Positions 7,103-14,547 of a stretch of DNA of 17,541 bases are shown in pieces. The DNA is from Vulcanimicrobiota bacterium (GTDB lineage: Bacteria > Vulcanimicrobiota > Vulcanimicrobiia > Vulcanimicrobiales > Vulcanimicrobiaceae). The stretch's first letter is position 1; every line of letters begins with the position of its first letter. The position numbers and the translations under genes were made by a program. The stretch spans positions 1 through 17,541 of the forward strand of contig JAFARW010000059.1 of NCBI GenBank assembly GCA_019245275.1. Direction: 5' to 3'. The notes under the pieces are model-generated. The model worked only from the letters and a program-made list of their open reading frames with translations, made no database searches and had not been told where the DNA came from.

Positions 7103-7906
7103 GTGAAAGTAGCGATCGATGGCGTGCAATTGTTCGTTGCACGCGCTGGAAATGGATCGGCGGTCGTGCTCTTGCACGGCTTTCCATTATCACATGTGAT
7201 TTGGAAAGCACAGATCGAACAGCTCGCAACTGCATCGCACGTCGTTGCATCCGATCTCCGTGGGATGGGAGATTCGGATGCGCCGCCGGGCCCGTATTTA
7301 ATGGAGAATCTCGCAAGCGACGTTGCCGGTATTCTGGATGCATTTGGAATTGCGCGCGCAACAATTATCGGCCACTCGATGGGCGGATACATTGCGCTGG
7401 CTTTCTTTCGGATGTTCAAAGAGCGCGTAGTGAGCTTGGGACTGCTCTGCAGTCGCGTCGAGGCCGATACGCCTGAAGCCGCGGAAGCGCGACTGCGGTT
7501 AGCAGACCGCGTAGAGCGCGAAGGGATGCAGCCCGCCGTCGATGCCTATCTGCCGCGCCTGCTCGCGCCCGGCGCTTCAGAGCAGCTTTCGAACGAAGTT
7601 GCCGATCTAATCCGCGTGCAGAAGCCAAACGGTGCCGCCGCGCTTGTACGCGGCGCTGCGCTGCGAGGCTCCTCCGACGATCTCGTCGAGGATCTCGACG
7701 TGCCCGTTCTGATCGTCTGCGGTGCCGAAGATACGATATCGCCGCTCGAGATGAACCGCGCACTGGCGGCGCGTATTCGGAATTCGGAACTGAGAGTGAT
7801 CGAGCGCTCGGCTCACTTGCCGATGTTAGAAACGCCCGAAACGTTGAGCGAAACGATCCAGGGCTTTCTGGCCGCTTCTCAAGGAGTCCGCAGGGCCGCC
7901 CCGTGA
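7103..7906 (+). CDS. Alpha/beta-fold hydrolase
   Basis: A 267-residue serine hydrolase of the alpha/beta-hydrolase_1 type (esterase, peroxidase-like or lactonase group). Seen in order: oxyanion-hole segment HGFPLSHVIW (about 25-34), LRGMGDSDAP, nucleophile elbow GHSMGG with Ser92, acid Asp210 in VCGAEDTISP, and His238 in SAHLPMLETPE. The triad is complete, and the cap region lies around 120-195. No signal peptide, so cytoplasmic. GTG 7103 is preferred because GGGAAG ends eight bases before it and residue 1 falls just before the first strand. An earlier GTG at 7061 would lie inside the divergent gene's promoter and adds 14 unconserved residues. It is followed after 11 bases by a secreted-protein gene. 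The substrate cannot be deduced. Confidence 0.9.
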   Translation: MKVAIDGVQLFVARAGNGSAVVLLHGFPLSHVIWKAQIEQLATASHVVASDLRGMGDSDAPPGPYLMENLASDVAGILDAFGIARATIIGHSMGGYIALAFFRMFKERVVSLGLLCSRVEADTPEAAEARLRLADRVEREGMQPAVDAYLPRLLAPGASEQLSNEVADLIRVQKPNGAAALVRGAALRGSSDDLVEDLDVPVLIVCGAEDTISPLEMNRALAARIRNSELRVIERSAHLPMLETPETLSETIQGFLAASQGVRRAAP

Positions 7907-7917
7907 AATAGACGCTC

Positions 7918-8652
7918 ATGAAAAGTCAGGCGATCATTACAGTCGCCCTGATGGGCGTGTTTGCATGCAGCGGTGCGGCGTTAGCTCAAAAGCTGCCGCG
8001 CCACCTCGTGTACAAAGTCGGCGTCAACGTTACGACACAAACTGAAGAGCTGACGATGGGCGAGAATGGTAACACGGCCACAGCCGGTAGCGGCGTTGCG
8101 CACTACGGCGGCATACAGATGTCGCATGGAACGATGACCGTCGATGTGATCGGGCTCTTTCCCGATGGCGGGTTGGCGGTACAGGTTTCCGAGGATACAG
8201 ACAATCGCAAAGCGCCGCCGGTGCGCGTCGACGTTACCACAGATGGCGACCTACGTATTCCCGCGGACCAAATCACCAATGTGACCGAAGAAGAGCAGGC
8301 GCTCTTGCGTATGCTGGGACGCGAATTCGTTAATTCCGACGACGTCAACGCCGGGAAGTGGGTGCATCAGCTCTCCCAAGGTGGCGCGAATGTACGCGAG
8401 GATTACACGATCACCGGCACCCAGCCGAATGGAGATCTCTCTATTGCGGTCAACCAAACTGTGAAGGTTAGCGGTGCGCAACCGTCAGACACGACGGCGC
8501 ATGGCACGATCACCTACAGCAACAAATTTAAGGTGCCGCGCTCGATCTCACTCGATGGGCGAACGCACCACGAGGGAGTCCAGCAGACGCAGACGGAGGA
8601 CACGAAGATGAACTTCGACCTGCTGAGCGACTCATTTCAGGCCGGAAGTTAG
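7918..8652 (+). CDS. Secreted protein of unknown function, beta-rich
   Basis: A 244-residue protein I do not recognise. It has a classical Sec signal peptide (MKSQ, hydrophobic ITVALMGVFACSG) with a likely cut after AALA, before Gln24. The mature part has no cysteine. It is rich in Thr, Val, Asp and Gly with alternating polar/hydrophobic strands (for example GTMTVDVIGLFPDGGLAVQV and TITYSNKFKVP), suggesting a beta-sandwich or barrel-like soluble exoprotein. One helical stretch (about 123-136, TEEEQALLRMLGRE) interrupts it. No catalytic motif is evident. The 11-base gap after the hydrolase suggests one transcript. ATG 7918 directly starts the signal peptide; the ribosome site is weak. Confidence 0.78.
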   Translation: MKSQAIITVALMGVFACSGAALAQKLPRHLVYKVGVNVTTQTEELTMGENGNTATAGSGVAHYGGIQMSHGTMTVDVIGLFPDGGLAVQVSEDTDNRKAPPVRVDVTTDGDLRIPADQITNVTEEEQALLRMLGREFVNSDDVNAGKWVHQLSQGGANVREDYTITGTQPNGDLSIAVNQTVKVSGAQPSDTTAHGTITYSNKFKVPRSISLDGRTHHEGVQQTQTEDTKMNFDLLSDSFQAGS

Positions 8653-8669
8653 GTTAGCGAACCTCTTTT
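8651..8669 (+). terminator. Weak candidate terminator after the secreted-protein gene
   Basis: AGGTT and AACCT form a perfect five-pair stem with an AGCG loop, starting within the TAG stop codon and followed by CTTTT. The stem is short and not G:C-rich, so termination would be modest. It sits at the junction with the convergent gene ending at 8668. Confidence 0.35.
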
Positions 8670-8856
8670 AGCGTCGAGTAGGCAGCGACGGGCGTTCGCC
8701 GATGCGGCGAATGAAGTTCAGCACAAAGAGCACGCCGATGACGAGCGCAGCGATGACGGCTGCAATGATGAGTATCGGCACGGCCAGTAGGAACAATTTC
8801 ACTGCAAGGATGCAGATCGCAAGCAAGATCGTCAATCGGACAAACGTGTTGAGCAT
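8668..8856 (-). CDS. Small membrane protein of unknown function
   Basis: A 62-residue hydrophobic protein with two likely transmembrane helices (about 6-22 and 24-48) and a basic C-terminal tail (RRIGERPSLPTRR), predicted to face the cytoplasm under the positive-inside rule. Small size could raise doubt, but a good ribosome site (GGGGAGAG, two bases before ATG 8856), a compositional profile typical of a real membrane protein and the lack of any competing gene support it. It is divergent from the Lhr-like helicase gene, with 93 bases between the starts, and ends convergently with the secreted-protein gene. No family recognised. Confidence 0.72.
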   Translation of the reverse strand: MLNTFVRLTILLAICILAVKLFLLAVPILIIAAVIAALVIGVLFVLNFIRRIGERPSLPTRR

Positions 8857-8931
8857 CGCTCTCCCCTAAGAGACTCCGGACTTTTCAGGCTTATCTACCG
8901 ATCCGAGCAGCAGCGAGTTTCGGCCACGGCA

Positions 8932-8947
8932 TCGAACGTACGTTCGT
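8932..8947. promoter_or_regulatory. Putative LexA (SOS) box
   Basis: TCGAACGTACGTTCGT contains a perfect 14-base palindrome, CGAACGTACGTTCG (8933-8946). It fits the GAAC-N4-GTTC LexA operator known from Bacillus and mycobacteria (TCGAAC-N4-GTTCGA) at all positions but the last. It ends three bases before the GTG start of an Lhr-type helicase gene, a type of gene known to be DNA-damage-inducible in mycobacteria. No second copy of GAAC-N4-GTTC was found by eye in the window. Confidence 0.65.
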
Positions 8948-8949
8948 TA

Positions 8950-11532
8950 GTGGCTGACGACGCCTTTACTCTCCTTCACCCGATCGTGGCGGACTGGTGC
9001 CGCGAGCGCCTCGTGTCCCCGACGGCGCCTCAGCGGGACGCGCTGCCGCTCGGCGCAGGGCGCCGAAGCTTCCTATTGTCGTCCCCGACCGGCACCGGCA
9101 AAACGTTAGCCGCCTTTCTTCCTTTAATGAGCCGCTTGGCAGAGCGTCGCGACGCGGATGAATTGCTCGCCCGTACCTATGGGCTGTATATCTCACCACT
9201 GCGGGCGCTGAGTTACGACGTCGAGCACAATCTGCGTACCCCGCTCAAGGAGATGGGACTTCTCGAGCGGCCGACTTCGGAGCGGGCGAAGCGTCGCCGC
9301 GGACGCATTCGAGAATCAGCGGTGCGCACAGCCGTGCGCACGAGCGATACGCCGCTTGAGGAGCGCCGGCTGATGCTGGCCCGGCCACCGCACTTGTTGC
9401 TAACGACGCCCGAGTCGCTGGGCGTCATGCTGGCGATGGATTCCTACCGTAAGGTCTTGCGGTCGGTTGAAACGGTCGTCGTCGACGAAGTGCATGCGCT
9501 GGCCGGAAACAAACGGGGCGCGCAACTGAGCTTACTCCTCGAATCGCTCGAGCAAATTGCTCTCGAACCGTTTAACCGCGTTGGACTCTCCGCGACGGCG
9601 AGTCCGCTCGATCGCATCGCGCAATTCTTAGTTGGCGTCGGGCGCCCGTGCGAGATCGTCGACGCGCGTGGCTTGCGGTCGATTCAATTGCGCATCGAGG
9701 CGCCGTTCAACGGCGCGATGGCGCCCTTGGCCACAGTCGCACGCTGCGCATCGGGGCTTACTCGTGACGTGCGCTCCGCGCTCGTCTTTACGAACGTGCG
9801 CAGCCAAGCGGAGCTCGTCGGTCATGAGATGGCGCAACTCGAAGAAGTTTCGCAACACGTTGAAGTCGCAGAGCCGGCACAGCCACGCGAGAGCACTCGC
9901 ATCGGTGTCCACCACAGCGCGCTCGAACGCAACGTGCGGCATCGGATCGAAGCCGCATTGCGCCGCGGCGAGTTGCATACCGTCGTTTGCAGCTCGAGTT
10001 TGGAGCTCGGCGTTGATATCGGATTTGTCGATCGCGTGCTCGTTGTCGGTGGCGCGCGCGGTATTACCGCTACGCTGCAGCGCGTCGGGCGCGCCGGTCA
10101 CCGGCCAGGGGCGGTCGCGGACGGTGTCGTCGTCGCGCAAGATCGCGATGACATTATTGAAGCGGCTGCGACGAAACGATGCATCGCCGACGGGACGATC
10201 GAGGAGATCGCCATTCCCGAGGGGCCGCTCGATGTGCTCGCGCAGTGGCTGGTCGGCAGTGTCGTGCCGCGTCGACGACTTGAAGTATCGGAAGCGATCG
10301 AGATTGCGCGGCGCGCGTTTCCGTATCGCAATCTCGAAGAAGACGATCTGCGCGCGTGCGCGAGGTATCTCTCCGGCCACGGCGTCGGATCAGAGAAAGC
10401 GCACGTGCGGCGCATCGGCTACGACGGTAATGCGCTTTACGGCCTGGGACGCGACGCGTCCGCCGCATTCTTTGAGAATGTCGGCACGATTCCCGATGAA
10501 TCTCAAACGATCGTCCGCGCGCGAGGCGGCGCGGACATTGGCCGTGTCGAGGAGGGCTTCACAAACGAGTTGCACGTTGGAGATGTCTTGCTGCTCGCCG
10601 GCCGAACCTTTGCAATCAAAGAAGTTCGTCGTGCCGGCGTCATCGTTGAACCGGTGTCCGCCAAACCGACCGTGCCGCAATGGAGCTCACATCTCAAAGG
10701 CATATCGCCGCCGCTGGCGCGCGAGATCGATCGATTGCGCTGCGGCGTCGTCCAGCGATTGAAAACAAGCGTTCTTCACGCACGCCGGTGGCTTCGTCGT
10801 CGATACGGGCTAAGGGATTGGGAAGCCGAGCACATCGTCACCTATATATCGCAGCAGAACGCGATCTCGGCAATCCCGCAATTGCGTCGGCCGGTCATTG
10901 AGATCTACCGGATGAGCGGGCGGCAGACCGCCGTCTTCCACACCGGCGCAGGACGGCGGATCAATGAAACGCTCGGGCGAGCCGTCGGTGCGCGATTGTT
11001 TCGCAACGCCTGCGTCAACACTCAGTTGACGTCGGATGATAACGGCTTCATGCTGACGCTGCCGAGCGGCAAGACGGTTCCCGATGCACTGTGGGCTTCG
11101 ATGCTGTGCACGGAGAACTTCGAGCCCGATCTACTCGAAGGCTTGCAATCATCGCACTTGATCAAGTCCAACTTTCGGTACGTTGCGAACACGGGGCTCC
11201 TGGTTCTGCGGCGCGCGGGCGGCCGAACGCTGCGGCGACGCGGGTTATCGTGGAATGCGGGCCAGATCCTCGCGCGCCTGAAGAACGCCGACCCGCATTT
11301 CGTTCTGCTGCGCGAGACGATTCGCACGGTGACGCGTGACTTGCTGGATGCCCCAGGCGCGATCGAGTATCTGAAAGCAATCGAAGGAGAGCCGCGAGTC
11401 ATTCACCCGCCGGCCGCCTCACCGTTTACATTCGGCATCGTCACCTCCAGCTTCGGCGATTCGATTGTCCTCGAGGAGCGTGCAACGATGGTTGAAGCGC
11501 TTCACGAACGCGTGCTGGCGTTGCAACGATGA
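8950..11532 (+). CDS. Lhr-Core-type ATP-dependent DNA helicase (ligase-associated DNA-damage-response type)
   Basis: An 860-residue superfamily-2 helicase, the length of the Lhr-Core form rather than the ~1500-residue full Lhr. Motifs in order: LLHPIVADWCRERL and TAPQ (Q-motif region), Walker A SSPTGTGKT (44-52), TTPESL, VDEVH (178-182), SAT (214-216), ALVFTNVRSQAE, SSSLELGVDIG, and QRVGRAGHRPG beginning at residue 377. The winged-helix and Lhr C-terminal domains follow. Lhr-Core enzymes are 3'-to-5' DNA translocases used in repair. GTG 8950 is the only start that keeps the conserved HPIVADW segment; no ribosome site precedes it, and a LexA-type palindrome lies immediately upstream. The stop overlaps the ATG of a PdeM-like phosphoesterase gene (ATGA), the usual partner of Lhr-Core in repair operons. 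Confidence 0.93.
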   Translation: MADDAFTLLHPIVADWCRERLVSPTAPQRDALPLGAGRRSFLLSSPTGTGKTLAAFLPLMSRLAERRDADELLARTYGLYISPLRALSYDVEHNLRTPLKEMGLLERPTSERAKRRRGRIRESAVRTAVRTSDTPLEERRLMLARPPHLLLTTPESLGVMLAMDSYRKVLRSVETVVVDEVHALAGNKRGAQLSLLLESLEQIALEPFNRVGLSATASPLDRIAQFLVGVGRPCEIVDARGLRSIQLRIEAPFNGAMAPLATVARCASGLTRDVRSALVFTNVRSQAELVGHEMAQLEEVSQHVEVAEPAQPRESTRIGVHHSALERNVRHRIEAALRRGELHTVVCSSSLELGVDIGFVDRVLVVGGARGITATLQRVGRAGHRPGAVADGVVVAQDRDDIIEAAATKRCIADGTIEEIAIPEGPLDVLAQWLVGSVVPRRRLEVSEAIEIARRAFPYRNLEEDDLRACARYLSGHGVGSEKAHVRRIGYDGNALYGLGRDASAAFFENVGTIPDESQTIVRARGGADIGRVEEGFTNELHVGDVLLLAGRTFAIKEVRRAGVIVEPVSAKPTVPQWSSHLKGISPPLAREIDRLRCGVVQRLKTSVLHARRWLRRRYGLRDWEAEHIVTYISQQNAISAIPQLRRPVIEIYRMSGRQTAVFHTGAGRRINETLGRAVGARLFRNACVNTQLTSDDNGFMLTLPSGKTVPDALWASMLCTENFEPDLLEGLQSSHLIKSNFRYVANTGLLVLRRAGGRTLRRRGLSWNAGQILARLKNADPHFVLLRETIRTVTRDLLDAPGAIEYLKAIEGEPRVIHPPAASPFTFGIVTSSFGDSIVLEERATMVEALHERVLALQR

Positions 11533-12281
11533 CAAATCAATCCTTCGCGCAACTCGCAATCGGCGCGGGCGTCAGCGCGCTAAGCGGCGGTTTGCTTTGG
11601 ATGGAGAGAACGCGAACCTTGATCGCGGCCGATGTTCACCTCGGTTACGAAGAAGTGATCGGCGGTGCGCTTCCGTTGTGGAGCGCCGCACCCTCCGTCG
11701 CGATCTTATCGTCGGCGGCAAAGGAACTTAGCGCGCTGGAAATCGTTCTTTTGGGCGACGTCATTCACGGCGCCGCACTAAGCCCTGGCGCGCGACGGCG
11801 GATCAGCGATGTGTTAGGCACCTTGCGCACCTTCGCACGCGTCGAGCTGATCGCCGGAAATCACGAAGGAAAATCTCGCGGAACGGCCGTCCTCGGACAA
11901 ACGCACGAAGAACTCATGCGCGACGATTGGCTATTGCTGCATGGCGACCGTCCTAAATTGGAAAGTCGCGCAATCATCGGACATCTTCATCCGAGTTTGC
12001 ATCTGGGCGGCGACGAATCCGTGCCGGTTTTTCTAGCGTCGCAACGCCTGGTCGTCGTGCCGGCAATGACGCCGTACTCGCGGGGGCTCGACATTCGCTC
12101 CGAGGAGTGTATCCGAGCGCTGGGGGCGTGGAATCTTCGTGCCAAGGACGTGCAAGTCGTCGCCGCCTCGCGGGCGGAACTCTTTGCATTGGGAACTTTG
12201 TCGGCGTTGCGCATGGAGTTCGATCGGGCGACGGCGCCCCGTAACCGCTTTCGGCGAAAGTTCTTGCAGCCTGACCGTTAG
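11529..12281 (+). CDS. PdeM-like metallophosphoesterase/nuclease
   Basis: A 250-residue calcineurin-type phosphoesterase matching the 'ligase-associated DNA damage response endonuclease PdeM' group. Metal ligands are all visible: Asp35 and His37 (AADVHLGYE), Asp77 (LLGDVIHG), Asn111 and His112 (AGNHEG), His138 (LLHGD), and His152 and His154 (GHLHPS). Two divalent metals, probably Mn, would be bound. The roughly 40 C-terminal residues are basic and not conserved. Its ATG overlaps the helicase TGA, so the two are co-translated. In other bacteria PdeM, Lhr-Core, an exonuclease and an ATP-dependent ligase form one operon; here only the first two are present. The gene converges with the Nudix gene, the stops being seven bases apart. 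Confidence 0.87.
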   Translation: MTNQSFAQLAIGAGVSALSGGLLWMERTRTLIAADVHLGYEEVIGGALPLWSAAPSVAILSSAAKELSALEIVLLGDVIHGAALSPGARRRISDVLGTLRTFARVELIAGNHEGKSRGTAVLGQTHEELMRDDWLLLHGDRPKLESRAIIGHLHPSLHLGGDESVPVFLASQRLVVVPAMTPYSRGLDIRSEECIRALGAWNLRAKDVQVVAASRAELFALGTLSALRMEFDRATAPRNRFRRKFLQPDR

Positions 12282-12288
12282 TGGTGCA

Positions 12289-12897
12289 CTACCCTAAGAG
12301 ATCGAGCATCGTGTAAATCGCAGCGACTTGCGTCGCTGAATCGATCTCCCCAGCGCGGAGTTGCCCGCGAAGCCGATCGAGCGTGACGACTTCGACCACG
12401 ATGTCCTCGGTTGCATCGAGCTTCTGCTCGAGTTCCGGGCGCGCGTTTCTCGCGAGAAAGAGATGCATCAGCGTCGTCGAGTTTGTCGGGTCGGGAACGA
12501 ACGTGCAAACGAACTCCATCGACTCAGCGAGGTAGCCGGTTTCTTCGGCGAGTTCGCGCACGGCGGCATCTTGCGGTGATTCACCTTCATCGACAAAGCC
12601 GCTCGGCAGCTCGAGGACAACCCGACCGATGCCGTATTTGAATTGGCGAACGAGTACGACGCCGCCATCCGGCGTGAGCGCGAAGACGGCGCTAAATCCG
12701 CGGCTTTCACGTACGTAGTAGTCGTCGATTATCGTGCCGCTCGGCAGCGCGATTCGATCTTTGCGCAAGCGCATGAAAGGCGATTCAACGACATACGACG
12801 ATGCGAGAACCCGCCATTTCGGAATCTTGATTGAACGTCTCCTCGACCTTGCGCTTCGGGCGAGGGCGCCTAGAACCCGCTCGTCAAATGACCTCAC
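12289..12897 (-). CDS. Nudix hydrolase, ADP-ribose pyrophosphatase type
   Basis: A 202-residue Nudix enzyme. The Nudix box is perfect: Gly100-x5-Glu106-x7-Arg114-Glu115-x2-Glu118-Glu119-x-Gly121. The segment before it (KWRVLASSYV, RKDRIALPSG, IDDYYV, VVLVRQFKYG) and the following FVPDPTNSTT are typical of ADP-ribose/NDP-sugar pyrophosphatases. It probably cleaves ADP-ribose to AMP and ribose 5-phosphate and is cytoplasmic. GTG 12897 is the only conventional start that keeps the conserved KWRVL region; the next is ATG at residue 42. The first ~22 residues are Arg/Ser-rich and not conserved. Its start lies three bases from the divergent dehydrogenase start, so its promoter must lie inside that gene, or a rarer internal start is used. 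Confidence 0.9.
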   Translation of the reverse strand: MRSFDERVLGALARSARSRRRSIKIPKWRVLASSYVVESPFMRLRKDRIALPSGTIIDDYYVRESRGFSAVFALTPDGGVVLVRQFKYGIGRVVLELPSGFVDEGESPQDAAVRELAEETGYLAESMEFVCTFVPDPTNSTTLMHLFLARNARPELEQKLDATEDIVVEVVTLDRLRGQLRAGEIDSATQVAAIYTMLDLLG

Positions 12898-12900
12898 GTC

Positions 12901-14526
12901 GTGCGACGAATAGCCGTTGTCGGGGCGGGGACGATGGGTGCCGGCATTGCGCTCAGCGCCGCGTGCGCCGGATTCGACGTCGATCTCGTTGAGATTGATG
13001 CGGCGCTGCGCGAACGAGCCGGCGAACGCATCAAGCGCGATGCGCAGAAACTGAACCGATCAGATGCGCCGGCCCGCATACAGTTGCGTAGCGCGACCGC
13101 GGAGATCGATGAAGCCGACCTTGCGATCGAAGCCGTCACCGAAGATCTCGCGCTAAAACAGCGCGTCTTTGTCGATTTGGAAAGCCGGCTTCACGCTGAT
13201 GCGATCTTGGCGACGAACACATCGTCGCTGAGCGTCATTGAAATCGCGGGCGTGCTCGCGAACCCGGGCCGTGTAATTGGGCTGCACTTTTTCAATCCGC
13301 CGACGATGATGAAACTGGTCGAAGTCGTCCGGACGGATGCAGTCGATGACGCCGTCATCGACGTCGGCCGCGCATTGGTTGAAGCGTTGGGCAAGACGCC
13401 CGTCGTCGTCGCCGATACGCCGGGGTTTATCGTCAATCGCGTCGCGCGCCCGTACTACTTACAAGCCTTGCGCGCGCTCGACCGCGGCGTTGGAGACATT
13501 TCGGATCTCGATGCGCTCGCGCGGGGGATCGGATTTCGGATGGGGCCGTTTGAGTTGATGGATTTGATCGGCCTCGATGTTAATCTCGCGACCTCCGAGT
13601 CGATCTACGAGAGGACGCAGGCGGCACGGCTCGCGCCGGTCGCGCGCCAGCGCAAGATGGTTGCTGCAGGTGATCTCGGCCGCAAGACCGGCAATGGTTT
13701 CTATCGATACGACGGCAACGGAGCCGCGTCGCGCGAGCCCTTCACGGCCCCGGAAAAGCCCCCTAAAAACGAAGATGACAATATCCTCGTGCTTGGTTTC
13801 GGAGATCTCGCAGAGTCCGTAGCGACATTGTTGCGCGGCACTTACGCGAAGGTTCAGCACATAGAAACGGACGACGCGCTGGATCAACTCGATCCTGAAA
13901 CGACAATCGCCTTCGATATCGGAGATGGCGTGTCGGACCGCTCCGCCGATATCGCAGATCTCGAAATGGTCATCTCGAACGATGCCGTCATACTTGTGGA
14001 CGCCTATGCGACGGGGATGCGCGGCCTCGCGGCGCGGCTCGAGAAACCCGAGCGAGTTGTCGGTTATGGGCTCCTTGGTCCATTTGAGCGGCAAGACGTA
14101 ATCGAGCTTGTTGACTCCGATGCCGTGGACGACGACGCGCTCGCGCTCGCCGAAGAGCTTTTTGCCGCTCTCGGCAAGCGGACGATGCTCGTCGGAGATT
14201 TGCCGGCGCTCTTCTTAGGCCGCGTGATCGGCTCGGTCGTCAACGAAGCTGTGTATGCGGTACAAGATGGGATCGCTTCAGCGGATGATATCGACGTTGC
14301 GATGCGGCTGGGGACAAATTATCCGCTCGGACCGATTGCCTGGGGAAGAGAGATCGGCGGCCAGCGAGTTGCCCGAATCCTCTCTCAGCTCGCCGCCGCC
14401 GAAGGTGCGGAATTCGGCCCGGCTCGCGCCTTGTGGGTCTTGGACGCCGAAGCCGAGACCCTGGAGAAAATGGCGGAGGAGCAACTCCAAACCGAGCGCA
14501 GCACTTATAACAGCGGGTATGCTTAG
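12901..14526 (+). CDS. 3-hydroxyacyl-CoA dehydrogenase, PaaH/Hbd type with degenerate second half
   Basis: Oxidises a 3-hydroxyacyl-CoA to 3-oxoacyl-CoA with NAD. The 541 residues form four parts. The first is an active Rossmann domain (1-182): GAGTMGAG 8-15, Glu78, NTSSLS 106-111, catalytic His129 in GLHFFNPP, Glu141. The second is a C-terminal 3HCDH domain (about 183-272): GFRMGPFELMDLIGLDV, KTGNGFY. The third is a reduced Rossmann-like domain (about 292-420): GFGDLAES in place of GxGxxG, and GYGLLGPFERQDV where the active copy has GLHFFNP. The fourth is a second 3HCDH domain (about 424-515): LGTNYPLGPIAWG. The second half lacks the catalytic His and Asn. This architecture is that of PaaH-type enzymes. 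GTG 12901 sits right at the NAD motif. The thiolase follows after 21 bases. Confidence 0.93.
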   Translation: MRRIAVVGAGTMGAGIALSAACAGFDVDLVEIDAALRERAGERIKRDAQKLNRSDAPARIQLRSATAEIDEADLAIEAVTEDLALKQRVFVDLESRLHADAILATNTSSLSVIEIAGVLANPGRVIGLHFFNPPTMMKLVEVVRTDAVDDAVIDVGRALVEALGKTPVVVADTPGFIVNRVARPYYLQALRALDRGVGDISDLDALARGIGFRMGPFELMDLIGLDVNLATSESIYERTQAARLAPVARQRKMVAAGDLGRKTGNGFYRYDGNGAASREPFTAPEKPPKNEDDNILVLGFGDLAESVATLLRGTYAKVQHIETDDALDQLDPETTIAFDIGDGVSDRSADIADLEMVISNDAVILVDAYATGMRGLAARLEKPERVVGYGLLGPFERQDVIELVDSDAVDDDALALAEELFAALGKRTMLVGDLPALFLGRVIGSVVNEAVYAVQDGIASADDIDVAMRLGTNYPLGPIAWGREIGGQRVARILSQLAAAEGAEFGPARALWVLDAEAETLEKMAEEQLQTERSTYNSGYA

Positions 14527-14547
14527 CGAGCGCCAGGCGCGGTTACG

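Noticed and set aside
9628..10762. Long open frames on both strands inside the helicase gene (minus 9628-10380, plus 9632-10762)
   Set aside because: The helicase frame there carries motifs IV to VI without a break; the alternative frames give Arg/Ser-rich low-complexity products.
12279..12291. Small hairpin TAGTG-GTG-CACTA formed by the two facing stop codons of the phosphoesterase and Nudix genes
   Set aside because: Only five pairs with a three-base loop and no T-run on either strand; not a credible terminator.
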